Below, in pieces: positions 43,975 through 55,342 of a stretch of 64,000 nucleotides of DNA; within the stretch, counting starts at the first letter, position 1, and each line of letters opens with the position of its first letter. The position numbers were made by a program, and so were the translations under genes. Under the pieces are notes generated by a model. It saw only the letters and a list, made by a program, of their open reading frames with translations. It was not told the origin of the DNA and did not search any database. Source of the DNA: Cutaneotrichosporon cavernicola (taxonomy: Eukaryota; Basidiomycota; Tremellomycetes; Trichosporonales; Trichosporonaceae); contig NC_083399.1 in the NCBI RefSeq assembly GCF_030864355.1, positions 62,001 to 126,000 of the forward strand. The letters run 5' to 3'.

Positions 43975-45513
43975 ATGGCGTCCCTCAGTGACATCCAGAA
44001 GAGCCAAGACTTTGCCATCAAGAGCGAGTCTGTCGCGCCCCAGCTCGACACGTCGCAGTGGCCGCTCCTCCTCAAGAACTATGACAAGCTCATCGTTCGT
44101 TCCAACCACTTTACGCCCATCCCATGCGGTGTCTCGCCGCTCAAGCGCGAGCTCAAGACGTACGTCCAGTCGGGTGTGATCAACCTCGACAAGCCCTCGA
44201 ACCCGTCGTCGCACGAGGTCGTCGCGTGGCTCAAGCGCATCCTGCGCGTCGAGAAGACTGGCCACTCGGGCACCCTCGACCCCAAGGTCACGGGTTGCCT
44301 GATTGTGTGCATCGACCGTGCGACTCGCCTCGTCAAGAGCCAGCAGGGCGCCGGTAAGGAGTACGTCTGTATCGCGCGCCTTCACGACACGGTCGACCAG
44401 AAGGACGTTGAGCGGGCCCTCGAGACTCTTACCGGCGCGCTGTTCCAGCGCCCGCCTCTCATCTCAGCTGTCAAGCGCCAGCTGCGTGTCCGCACCATCT
44501 ACGAGTCCAAGCTCATCGAGTACGACCAGGAGCGCAACCTCGTCGTGTTCTGGGCCTCGTGCGAGGCTGGTACCTACATGCGTACCCTGTGTGTTCACCT
44601 GGGCCTCATTCTTGGCGTTGGAGCGCATATGCAGGAGCTGCGCCGTGTGCGCTCGGGCATTACTGGCGAGAACGACGACATTGTTACCATGCACGACGTC
44701 CTCGACGCCCAGTGGTTGTTCGACAATACTCGCGATGGTGAGTTTCTTCGGGCCAGCCAAGATGGTGGTAGTCGCCGGTAGTCACGCGGCCGTGCACACA
44801 GTTTGTCAGTTTGCTAACACTGAACAGAGACGTACCTCCGTCGCGTCATTCGTCCCCTCGAGTCTCTCCTCACCAACTTTAAGCGTGTCGTCGTCAAGGA
44901 TTCGGCGGTCAACGCCGTCTGCTACGGTGCCAAGCTCATGATCCCCGGCCTGCTGCGGTACGAGCAGGGCATTGAGGTTGGCGAGGAGGTTGTTCTCATG
45001 ACGACCAAGGGTGAGGCAATCGCCATTGGTATTGCGCAGATGAGCACGGCCGACCTGGCGTCGTGTGACCATGGCGTCGTCGCAAAGGTCAAGCGCTGCA
45101 TCATGAACCGCGACCTGTATCCCCGCCGCTGGGGCTTGGGCCCCAAGGCTCAGGAGAAGAAGAAGATGATCAAGGCCGGCGAGCTTGACAAGTACGGCAA
45201 GAAGATTGACGGCGTCACTCCCCAGAACTGGAACAAGAGCTACATCGACTACAACGAGGCTGCGCCCGAGGCCAAGATCCTCCCGACCCAGCCCGAGGCT
45301 TCTGCGTCTGCCTCAATCGCCGAGATCCCTGCTACCCCCGCGTCCGACGACAAGAAGCGCAAGCGCGACGACGCCGATGTTTCCATGTCCACACCGGCCG
45401 ACGGCAAGAAGAAGAAGGCCAAGATGGTCAAGAACGCCGACGGGACCGAGCGCGAGGAGACCGCCGACGAGCGGGCAGCGCGCAAGGCGCGCAAGGCCTC
45501 CAAGAAGGCCTAA
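43975..45513 (+). CDS. CBF5: H/ACA snoRNP pseudouridine synthase Cbf5/dyskerin
   Basis: Two exons, 43975-44737 and 44828-45513, with a 90-nt intron; 482 residues, normal for the family. The N-terminal dyskerin-like segment is followed by the TruB catalytic domain with [20 protein letters not shown] and [11 protein letters not shown], whose Asp (about residue 102) is the catalytic nucleophile. Then come [19 protein letters not shown] and the PUA RNA-binding domain ([22 protein letters not shown]). The C-terminus is a Lys-rich KKKRK/KKKKAK tail that directs the protein to the nucleolus. It modifies rRNA and snRNA uridines guided by H/ACA RNAs. The start ATG at 43975 gives [13 protein letters not shown] as in relatives. 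Confidence 0.97.
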
Positions 45514-45809
45514 GCGACTGCTCTTGTGGTCTTGTTGATACCTAGTGGCGTGGGTGTGGCGCAGCAACCGTCGGCGAACGGCGCTGCGCTCACCCGGTAG
45601 ACTATTCCATCTACGCTATGTACTTGTATGATTCTCGCGGGAACACGGGCGGCAAGCGAGTGTTGTGGGCTGACGAGATCACCATAGTATTCGCCTCTTG
45701 TGTGTGCGGATCCGATTGTTTGTCCCAGCTCCGTCCGACTTGTCCATGAGTGGCTTCTTACCGTATGCATTCGTCTATCACCCATGATTCGTCTACCTGC
45801 TTGCACGCC

Positions 45810-47411
45810 CTACGCCTCATCCACGGTCAAGACCTTCTCGACCTTGCTGTATTCCTCGTAGAACGTCTTGAAGAGCTGGATGTAGTACTTGATGTCACCC
45901 GACCCGCTCGTCTCCTGGATCGAGTGCATACTCAAGCTCGCGAGGCCAATGTCAACGGTGCGCACGTGGGTCGAGAGGTGGGGTCCGACAGTCGAGCCAC
46001 ACGTCGAGTCGTTGCGGATCTCAAACTCCTGCACTGGCACTCCCGCGCGCTTGGCGATCTGGCGGAGGAGGAAGGTGGTCTGGGCGTTGGAAGTGTAGCG
46101 CTGGTTGGCATTGGTCTTGATGACAATCCCCTGGTTCATCTTGGGAGCATTGTTGGTCTCGTACCGACCCTCGTAGTTGGGGTGGAGGGCGTGGCCCATA
46201 TCCGCCGAGATGAGGTACGAGTTGGCGAGGATCTGGTAGTATCCGCGCTCGGCGTTCGGGAGGCCGGCGAGCATCTCAATGAAAGACGGGAGAATGTTCG
46301 ACTCGGCACCGTGGTTGCTGACACTGCCGACCTCCTCGTTGTCGTAGATCAGCGCGCAGCGCACATTGGTCTCCTTGCTCGGCTGGCCGGCCGCCGCCTC
46401 AGCCTCGACAGCCTGGCACAAGCCCTCGATCGCGCACCATGACGTGGTGAGGTTGTCGAGGCGCGGCGAGAAGATGAACTCGTTGTTCAGGCCGCCCACC
46501 GTCGACGGCTGCGTGTCGAACAGGCACAGCTCAAAGTCGTGGATGTCCGACACAGCACACCCGAGCTCGTCGGCAATGACCGCAAGCAACAGCGGGTGGT
46601 GCTTGTCCTCCATCGACGTTCCGTCGCCCTTGCCATCCTTGGCGTCCTCCTTCTTACCAGGGACAGGTGTGCCCACACGGCTAGGTACCGCACTCCCACC
46701 GTTGTTCAGCTGCTCGTTGACGAGGCCCAGAATCGGGAGGAACTCGGTCTCCTTGTTGAACTTGAGCTGCTCGTTAACCCCCCGGTCGAGATGGATAGCC
46801 AACGTGGGGATGTGCAAGATCGGGCGGTTAATCTTAACGAGCTTGCTCGTGAACTCGGTGCGCGCACCCGGTGTGCTGAGAATCACGCGACCCGCAACGG
46901 AGAGGTTCCGGTCAAACCACGTGTGCCACAGGCCACCACCGTACAGCTCGGTCCCGACCTGGAGGTACCCCGCCTTCTGGCGCTTGCTCACGGGACGGAC
47001 CTGGCGTCAGCTCTACCACTGTATAGAGAGCTTGCCTTGAGACACGGCGAGTCGCAGTGTCCCGCGACGAGGCTCGCGGCATTGGCTGGGCCGTGGGGGA
47101 GAGTGAAGGCGACGAGCGCGCTCTGGTTGCGAGTGTAGAAGTACTTGCCACCGGGAGTGAGCTTGTTGGTCGGCTCACGCTCCGAGACGCGCTCAAACCC
47201 AGCTTTCTTGAGGCGCTGCGAGAGGTTGGCCACCGCGTGGAACGGCGACGGCGACGCAGTCACGAACTCGCAGAACCTGGTGTGAGCGTGTGAGCGGGAT
47301 CATGCGGGATCATGCGGGTGCAGACCACCTCCACCCAGCCTCGTTGCCTAACATTGGGACTCACTTGACTGCGTCGAGGGGAGCGGCTGCGGGGAACTTC
47401 ATGGACGGCAT
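45810..47411 (-). CDS. aspartyl aminopeptidase, M18 family
   Basis: Three exons, 47411-47365, 47276-47036 and 47000-45810; 492 residues. M18 metallopeptidases remove N-terminal Asp/Glu in the cytosol or vacuole (yeast Ape4/Yhr113w, mammalian DNPEP). Visible: SPSPFHAV, the first metal site AGHCDSPCLK, GYLQVGTELYGGGLWHTWFDR, the catalytic and metal residues YDNEEVGSVSNHGAESN, and DMGHALHPNY and GSTVGPHLSTHVRTVDIG near the end. Length is typical. Intron 2 begins GC rather than GT (AAG|GCAAGC) with CTGACGCCAG at its end; only this join restores SPCLKVRPVSKRQKAGYLQ. An alternative in-frame ATG lies at 47402. There is no vacuolar propeptide, which favours the Ape4 type. Confidence 0.93.
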
Positions 47412-47751
47412 AAGGGGTTATGGTGTGTAGAGAGGTGTGAGGATGTGGTATCGATGACACGGCCGGGGGTTGGGGAATGGGATGCGGGGAGTGACGGCTC
47501 AGGTACCGATCCTCGTGATCCTCGTGAGCAATCGGCGCTATCCGACGGAATCAATTTCTGTACACGTGGTTTATATCGCAACTATGAAACTCTGGTTGAA
47601 CCCTTCGCTGTTAACAAAATTTAGCGCCGATATTGTGCGGACGTTGATTCCATCTCCGTGTCTACCCTTGGACTGCTTGCTGAGGCAGGACGGTGAGCTC
47701 GTCGACTTCGCGTGCCCGCTCCTCCTCCTTACTCCTCAAGAATCATCCAAA
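47412..47751. promoter_or_regulatory. divergent promoter of aminopeptidase and eS17
   Basis: 340 bases between two start codons on opposite strands. Pyrimidine-rich just before the eS17 ATG. No named site recognised. Confidence 0.5.
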
Positions 47752-48749
47752 ATGGTGCGTTCGCCAGCACCACCGACGAGCGAGATGCTGACTGTGTGCC
47801 TCCCCGCGACTACCGCTTCCGAACGATACGCGCGATACCGTCCTCGTCGTCCCCATTTCTTCCCATGCGACCTTCCCTCCCGAACAACAAACCCACGTTC
47901 AAAACCTGCCCCCTGTCTGCCGCAAACGTTTAATTGCTGCGCGCGCTGGCGTCTCGATAACAGGGTCGCGTTAGGACCAAGACTGTGAAGCGTGCTTCTC
48001 GCGTTCTCATCGAGAAGTACTACCCCCGCCTCACTCTCGACTTCCAGTGAGTCTCGCCGCGGCCGAGACGGGGCGGGATGGAATGAGATGGAAAGGATGA
48101 GGAATCGCGCGTGATCAGCTGGGCGGTCGGGGCGAGTCGGATGGCGGTGGAAGTGGGTGGGACTGGTTGGGCATCGGGTGGCAAGGTGTGATTCCGCGCC
48201 AGAGTCTGCACGCCTGCAAACCCGGCCCGATGTCCACATCCATTATTCTTCCGCTCCGTCGCTCCCACGCCCACTGTTACTCTGCGCGCAGAATCTCCCA
48301 TTCCATCTCAACATCCCGCACGCACATGGGCATTTTTTGGGCCAACTAACACGCAGCACCAACAAGCGTCTCCTCGATGAGGTCGCTCAGGTCCCCTCGA
48401 AGCGTCTCCGCAACAAGATCTCGGGCTGTGAGTTGGCTCTTTCTAACACCAATACGGAAAACAGCTGACAGCAGTCACCACCCACCTGATGAAGCGTATC
48501 CAGAAGGGTCCCGTGCGCGGCATCTCGTTCCGTCTCCAGGAGGAGGAGCGTGAGCGCAAGGACCAGTACGTCCCCGACGTCTCGGCCCTCGCTGTCCCCG
48601 AGGAGTCGCCCCTCGAGGTCGACGGCGAGACCAAGGACCTCCTCCGCTCGCTTGGCCTCGACTCGCTCCCGGTCACCGTTGTCAACGTCTCGGCGTACCA
48701 GCCCCGCGAGCGCAAGGCCCGCTTCGTCCCCGGCGCCGGCAAGCCCTAA
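47752..48749 (+). CDS. RPS17: 40S ribosomal protein eS17
   Basis: Four exons: 47752-47754 (the ATG alone), 47964-48046, 48357-48427 and 48475-48749; 143 residues. The spliced start reads MGRVRTKTVKRASRVLIEKYY, the hallmark of eS17. It continues [25 protein letters not shown], then FTTHLMKRIQKGPVRGIS and a C-terminal extension ending VPGAGKP. Introns are 209, 310 and 47 nt. The first two are long for this window, a common feature of ribosomal protein genes, and could host a snoRNA, though I saw no clear C/D pair. The acceptor of exon 4 (GCTGACAGCAG) was fixed by the family sequence GFTTHLMKR. Confidence 0.97.
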
Positions 48750-51694
48750 GCCGACCCGCGTCTTGTACATTGAGATGGATGACTATCACTGGAGTGTGCG
48801 GGGGTGATGTGTGGGTAGGCCCGGATGCAGCTGGGCAAGGCGTCTCAGAGGGTGAGAGACGTGGATGCGCACTTGAACTGGGAGGCGAGTGAACGAGGCC
48901 GCTTTTCATTCTGAAGCACGGTGAACGCATGCTCTTGGGTCCAACTTGAACCAGTTATTCTAGTGCGCGCAGCATGACCTGGCCCCGGATATCGAGCCGA
49001 CATGACACGCGTATGGTATGGTGCCACCCACAGTAAGCCACGTTGTGCTGTGCTGAGAAGAACGTGGGAAGCTCGGTGAACACACACCTTCCAACTTACG
49101 CAGTCCTCCAACAGGCTTGCACTCCACCACTGCTCTCACCATCCCATGTCGTCATCTACAACAGCGACGATCGCAATCAAAGCAGAGCGGAGCTAGCGGA
49201 TGGCCCTCGGAACCTCATCATGGTCTAGAAAACCGATTACCTTTTCCTAATACTACAATCCTAATGCCATAGCTTGTGCCTCGGGACCAAAATCTTCGGC
49301 TTGAGGTTGAGGCACAAGTCTTTTGCTTGTTGCTGCCTGAGACTCGAACCCCCGTCAAGAACCGCCAGATCTCCTCATTCTTATACTGGAAACTTGAACC
49401 GCGCTTATTGGGCTAATGTGGCGCGCGCTTGTCCTTGCTCCTTTGCTAAATCCATAAATAACCTACCGATAGGCTCCAGGAGTTGTTCGCAACAGGAAAC
49501 TGTTGGTGCCGAGTAACTCTTAATGTTGTAGTTGAATGGAGATGGATTCACCCGCCACCACGTCGGTGCTACATGGACATGCTTCTGTGCAAGAGGTGTA
49601 GGTGTAGCCTCGGCACCTCGCCTTTTCGGACAGCCGACTGACTCCTCGCAACTCGCAACTCGGGGCCCACTCTCACAAACTCCCAAGCCACCTGTGCATT
49701 CACCAGCCACCTGCGCATTCACAAGCCACCTGTGCACCTGTTCACAAGCCACCTGGGCCCCGGAAGTTGTGTGCGCCACGACGATACGACATCAAATGAT
49801 GTGCGCTCCGGTTTTGTGCGCTCCGGTTACCGGTTAGCGGTTGGACTATGGTACTATGGGAAAGGCGTGATGGAGTTGGGAACAGGCCTTGTTCGATGGC
49901 CGTAGCGAGAATTGACAGGGGAAGTGTGCCAACGTTGAGGACGGAAGCGAAGCGATTTGGCGCGTGGCGTCTCGTCTCGTCGCGTTGGACAAGTCGAGGT
50001 CCATGTCGATGAGCCGCGAGCAATGAGTGAGACGCAAGGGCGCGGCCGTGAACGGGACCGAAGCGAAAACGCGGTCGATTACCACGATCTGTCCACGCAT
50101 ACCTTGCCGATCAATGACCCACGATACATACGGAGAGGTACATTGCCACGGCGCGGCTTTGTCTTGTCCAAGTCGTGGCTGTCCCACCACAGTCAGAGGT
50201 CCCAGCGTTTTATCCAATTATCCGCTTGACAAAGCGGGGCGATGCATAACCTGCGAATCGACCAGCGAGGCCCCAGTTGAGGCGGGGCGCAGGGGTTGGT
50301 CGATCACGGTGACTCACCGCGCCCCGGCCCCGACCCGAGACAGTATTGGATCATGTACTGGACACAGTCAGTGGCTCGCCCGCGCACGTGTCGGGCCCCA
50401 CGCGTCGGGGTAATGGGTCTCAGCATACTCCCGCCGCCTGTGATTCAGTTTACGGCGTCTGATACCCGTTTGTACCTCTCGGGATGCGTCGCCAGGCAGC
50501 GCCGAGACGATGACACGGATCTCAAGCGAGTTGGTGACAATAGCAAACGATCGATTTCGGATGCTGTGACCGATGCGACCGATGGAGAAAATGCAAGTTG
50601 GCCAGGCTGATAGAGTTGAGCAAGGGCGACCCACCCCGCAAGCCCTGACGCGGGGCATCGGGATTTGGCCGTGTGGGGTGATGGGAGGGGAGAGCAAGAT
50701 CACGCCGACTCCGAACAACTCGGACTCATTGTAGTGCTCTGGGAGCGGGGCGCCTGCTTCTAAAATATTTCTGTCGGGGTCATCGAACCCATCATGTCAG
50801 TGCCTCGGTGCCTCTTGATTTCAACCCAGTAACGTCGTGGGATTGAAAGTTTAATGGTTTCCCGGATTTGCTGTGGACCATTACTTCGGACCGACATACC
50901 CGATCGGCCAAGTCGGGGCGGGGGTTACCAGATTTACCGTCTACACTTGTTTTGTAGAATCTAGAGTCTAGAATCTAGAGTAGATGCAAAGCCGTGTTCG
51001 CGCCGTGTCAACTTTTCCAAGCCAAGAAGTGTTGAGCCCTGGCTTACACATGGCGCGTAGCCGGCGGCAATTTATCAGTCCAGGGTTTTCAGAGTGACTG
51101 GGTGACTGGGTGACTGGGTGACTGGGTGACAAGGGTCAGAGGGTGGACGGGTTTACCAAGAGATTTCTTACAAAGATTTCTAATGGATTAAGAATAATGA
51201 CGAGTGGCGTAATACAAAGTGAGAAACGTGCAACTTTGTTGCAAAGTACTTGCCGCACACGTCCGGGTTACCGGTCGGATTGACCCGGAGGCGGAGGCGG
51301 AGGCGGAGGTTGGGGGTTAGAAAGGGTCAGATATGCAACTCGACTACCGGTTTGCTATTGAATTCTTTTGCCACCACACAAATCAACCTCACTATCATCA
51401 CAACATCCCATTTCTTTGTCTCTATCCTCACTCTCTCACTCTCTCCTTCCTTCTCATCATCGTAAACTCTCCCATCCACTTGACCGTCTTCACTCTCAAC
51501 CCCAGTGACAACATCCGTTCTCACATTCATCCCATCCCGCACCCTATCTTCCCCGCAACCCCTTGCTTCACAGCTAGCCGACCACTGCCCCTGGTCACTA
51601 CGCATCCTCACTCATAACGAGTCACGCCCTCCTCGCGCCCCCATCCCCCTTTCACGCACGGTCACTAGCTCACCACCTTTTGTCACCAACCACC
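48750..51694. other. gene-free 2.9 kb
   Basis: No gene supported. Contents: an inverted repeat with 10-bp arms CTTGTGCCTC/GAGGCACAAG (49273-49282 and 49309-49318), a tandem repeat of CAAGCCACCTGTGCATTCAC (49684-49755), an octamer array GTGACTGG (51094-51130), and pyrimidine-rich leader from 51400. A GGTTCGAGTC-like stretch near 49345 on the minus strand recalls a tRNA T-arm but does not fold. Confidence 0.55.
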
Positions 51695-52210
51695 ATGGCC
51701 GCCTCTATGGATGACCTGGTCTCGACGCTCAACGGCAGTATGCACGTCGGGCAGCAGGCCGCCGACCTCAAGGAACTTCACGCAGCCCTCGCGCAGACGC
51801 TCCAGCAGCCGCGCGTCGCGCAGACCCAGCGCCCCATTCCACCGACGACCAAGCTTGGTCCGCACAGTGACGGTCCCGTCCCTCCTCCAGCGCCAGTGTC
51901 ATCGTGGAACGACGCCGTGAGCCCCCAACCCATCCACCTGTTGAGCGGCAATAACTGGACTGGCGGAATGGGCAATTCGCCCCGTCAGGTAACCACCGCC
52001 ATACAGCAGGCGCCTATCAACAACGTGCAGTTCACCGGCAAGCGCACGACAGGCTTTACGCCGCCCCCTCCTTCCGAGAAGCGTCCTCACCATGACGACG
52101 TGCTCCCCAACAACGCAAGCCCACGCGAGACGACAGGTTTTGCCCAGGACGCCTTCCGGCCTCTATGGGACAAGCAGCCTCAGTCGCCATACCATGGCTT
52201 TGCGCGATAG
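51695..52210 (+). CDS. small Gln/Pro-rich hypothetical protein
   Basis: Single exon, 171 residues, with an ideal start context (CACCATGGCC) after a pyrimidine-rich leader. The first 40 residues form a likely amphipathic helix (MDDLVSTLNGSMHVGQQAADL, then KELHAALAQTLQQ). The remainder is polar, Pro-rich and probably disordered (GFTPPPPSEKRPHH, SPRETTGFAQDAFRPLWDK). Codon use is like the neighbours. No signal, membrane segment or known domain. The ordered N-terminal helix could bind a partner. Function unknown. Confidence 0.7.
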   Translation: MAASMDDLVSTLNGSMHVGQQAADLKELHAALAQTLQQPRVAQTQRPIPPTTKLGPHSDGPVPPPAPVSSWNDAVSPQPIHLLSGNNWTGGMGNSPRQVTTAIQQAPINNVQFTGKRTTGFTPPPPSEKRPHHDDVLPNNASPRETTGFAQDAFRPLWDKQPQSPYHGFAR

Positions 52211-53556
52211 TCTGCTCCAAAGGCAGCTACGATCCAATGGCGCGCATATCGCTGCCCGAGCCCTGAACCCCACTCTCCACGACAGACACTGTTCGCATAC
52301 CCGCCCCGATGTACCTAGAACTCATTCGCTGTACCACCACGCACCGAACCCCAACCCCAGTCCGCCTGTATACTCTCTTTGATTCTCGCGCCAGCGCGCG
52401 CTGTCATACCACTAATACTGTTATAGAGCCGCGTGACGAAGAATGCAAGACGCCCGATGGCGTGTAAAATGCATGGTGATAACAGCTGTATCGGTATCGG
52501 CCGTGTGTGTACTTTGTGTTGTCAATGGCCCAATACAGTGGCTGGTTGCTGACTAACACCTCACTGGGGTTCCAACTACCCCATCCGCTTGGCTTATCGC
52601 GTCTGCGGCATCCGCCGCTGCGCTCAGACACCCTCATCCCACCCGGCCCGTCCGCAGCACTTGTCGCGTCAACGTCCCACGCCACGATGGCGCCACCACC
52701 CCATCTAGGTCTGGGCTTGCGTAGCGCGTCCATGCCTCCATGCCTGCAATAGCCGGGCCCGGATGATATGCTATTGTGAGCTTTGTCTCATGTCTCACCA
52801 TGTCAGTGTCATTTCTGACAACAGTCATGAAACACAATCTAAATAAAGCCAGTGCCGTCTCTGCTTCTTTCCCTCCACGCTTCACTTCTCAGATCGCCAA
52901 CGCGCGTGCACCTTTTCTTCCCTTCTCTCTTAACCATCCGCTTCAACCTCCCCACACCAAGGCCCCCGAGCATCCAAGACCGCGGCGATCCGAGGCCTCG
53001 TCCTGATGGATTAACCGTATCTTGGCGTGTTGTTTGCGTCGATTGATGACGTCGTTGACGCTGTCTTGACAAGACAACTCTAATCGTGCTTGATGGCTTG
53101 GGCCCCGACGGCTCACAGGGCTCGACACATGGAGATGGAGATACTGGAGCCCGTTGCGTGATGGCTGGCGTTCAGCCGGAGGAGACTTCTTCCGTGTCAG
53201 TGTCAGTGCATCAGCTAGTGAGTCGTCTGGCTGGCTCTTGCCCTCTGCTGGTACGTGTCGTGAGCGGCTTTGTGTGTTGCGACGACCTCCACGTCGCGTG
53301 TTGCCCCGCCAAGTCTATTGCCGTGATGAAAGTCATCGAGATGACTCAACGCTGGCTAGCACCGCCACTCTCCGCTCGCACAGCCATCTCCACGCACGCG
53401 CACCGCATCCGTCGGTCCTTCGCAGCAACCCTCAACAACACCTCCTCCTCAACCACCATATTTCCGTTCTCGTCAGCAATGTCGTCAGCACCTCGCCCCT
53501 CACTCCCGCTAGCCACAAGCAGCATGCATCCATGTGCACGCCCCAGCGCTCTAACT
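52211..53556. other. convergent intergenic region
   Basis: About 1.35 kb between two convergent genes. Open frames here are antisense to or outside the GOT1 exons and carry no domain. Nothing else seen. Confidence 0.5.
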
Positions 53557-54306
53557 CTAAACGGCGCTCTGTCTCACGCCCGCGAGCCTGTCCGCAGCCT
53601 GCCATCAGCCCCACTCAACCAAAAACTTACCCCGCGTACATATGGAAGTGAGAGGAAGGTGCCGATAACGGGCATCTGCCGAAGTGCCTGCAGCACGACG
53701 GGGAAGAATGATCTGTTGTCAGCTAACCCAAAGATGAGAGGTCACCCGAACAGCCCGATGAACCCAACGAGCTCGATCGCAATCCCGACGACTGGCCACT
53801 TGATGAACACGAGCACGCTTGGGTTAGGTCCGTTAATATAGAAACATACATGCCGAGGAAGAAGCAGATGGTTCCGCGCCATTTCTCCTTGCGCGAGAAG
53901 AAGTAGAATGTGCGCGTGGGTCCGATGATGAGTGGCAATCCTGTCAGGAATAGGATGTTGCCGAGCGCGAGCAGCGGGCCATCAAAGAAAAGGACGATGC
54001 CTGTAGTCAGTGAGATCAGCTAGCCGAGAGCCGAGCCGAGCGCTGAGCTCGGGTGCTCGAGTGGTGTAGTAAAGGCAAACACCAGTAACTTGAGCCCAGC
54101 AGTAACACTGCGCTGCCTTGGATTCTGGAATCCATCAAGACTGCGGTCCCGACCTGCCTCGACGCGACGTGACGTACCCAGTAACATGAAGAAGACGCCA
54201 AACGCGGCGAGCGCGACGCCGATTTCTGCTATCAGCTATCTGTACCTGATGGCTGAGACAGTGCCATAAAGCTGAGGGACCCACTTTGCCTGTCGCTGAG
54301 CCACAT
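53557..54306 (-). CDS. GOT1: Golgi transport protein Got1
   Basis: Six small exons: 54306-54285, 54225-54178, 54000-53850, 53817-53746, 53712-53631 and 53598-53557; 138 residues, exactly the usual Got1 length. Introns are 59, 177, 32, 33 and 32 nt. Spliced sequence shows MWLSDRQKIGVALAAFGVFF, DGPLLALGNILFLTGL, the family core LIIGPTRTFYFFSRKEKWRG, VFIKWPVVGIAIELVGF, LRQMPVIGTFLSLPYV and the C-terminus DRLAGVRQSAV. Four short membrane helices are expected. The protein sits in ER/Golgi membranes and aids vesicle traffic at the early Golgi. No single long ORF reveals the gene; it appears only after joining the exons. Confidence 0.93.
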
Positions 54307-55342
54307 TGTCTTCCGAATGTCGCTAGTCACGTCGAGTTGGAGAGATGCGGAAGGGTAACGACGCTGATCAGCGAGTGCTCGGGTCAACACCGAGCGGAGA
54401 CCATGGCGTGGAGGTACACGTGGTGGCGCGCCTACATGACTGCCACGTGTACACGAATATTTTGAAAGGGACAAAACGCGCCTTCGACCGTGTTTCATAG
54501 GCGCGTGAGTGTTGCATCTGTGCAATATATATGATATGCACAGCAGTAATTGAACGCGATATCGCGGCTCGCGGCGAACCGATACAAGACCGTGCTGATG
54601 AAGATAGAGTGGTGTGAGCATTCCAGAACTGCGGAGGTGTAACGGAGCTCGTTCCCATCGGCGGAATCCAACCTCTAGTATGTCTTGGGATACCCCCTGT
54701 GTGGGTGTAATGCCCTTCACAAGATGACGCCCCCCTCCTAGGAGATCCTGAGTCTAGTGGTGTGCTCGCGTCATCCATCTTGTCGTGCTGTATCAACCTC
54801 TCGATTTGGGGTGTTCCAATCCAACGCGATAAGCATCCGTCATCGTCCGTCAACCCCCCGATCGCACCTCCCACCCACGGCCCACGGCCCACGGCCGCGC
54901 AGTCGCGCGCATCTCATCTGCGTGCTGCATTGCTGTGCAATTGAGCCTGGATTCAGCTTGGCTTGTGAGAGTCTCGGTGTTCGGGCCGCAATCTACATTC
55001 TGGATTCTAGGGCTCAGCACGTGCCGCCGGCAGTTGGAAGGACTGGGCGGCTTTGACCTCCGATCCGATAATGAACCGATTTGAGGGCTCGGTTGCATGT
55101 TGTCATCGACCCAGCACTAACAAAACGTTTCGAGGGGGCTCGCAACGCAAGCTAAGCCAGGATGCAGAATACGGGGTACTACATGACATGACGCCATGTA
55201 GGACGTATGCTCTCCCCCAATACATATCCAACAGAGGTCGAGTTGATCCCAGTGACCCAGGCTGAGCCGTACCGCTTCTTCATTCATCGTAACCCACCCG
55301 ATATCGTGATATCTTGTCACACTCTCTGCACAGTCTTCCAAC
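54307..55342. other. divergent intergenic region, nothing supported
   Basis: About 1 kb between GOT1 and the PRM10-type gene. A 174-codon minus-strand frame has no domain. Otherwise nothing seen. Confidence 0.5.

Noticed and set aside
48047..48356. snoRNA in eS17 intron 2
   Set aside because: No convincing C and D box pair or H/ACA hairpin could be seen by eye.
49330..49420. tRNA-like stretch (GGTTCGAGTC on the minus strand)
   Set aside because: The T-stem does not pair and no acceptor stem or A-box partner could be found.
53086..53841. 251-codon plus-strand frame
   Set aside because: It overlaps the verified GOT1 exons on the opposite strand.
54368..54892. 174-codon minus-strand frame upstream of GOT1
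   Set aside because: No domain and lies in promoter sequence between divergent genes.
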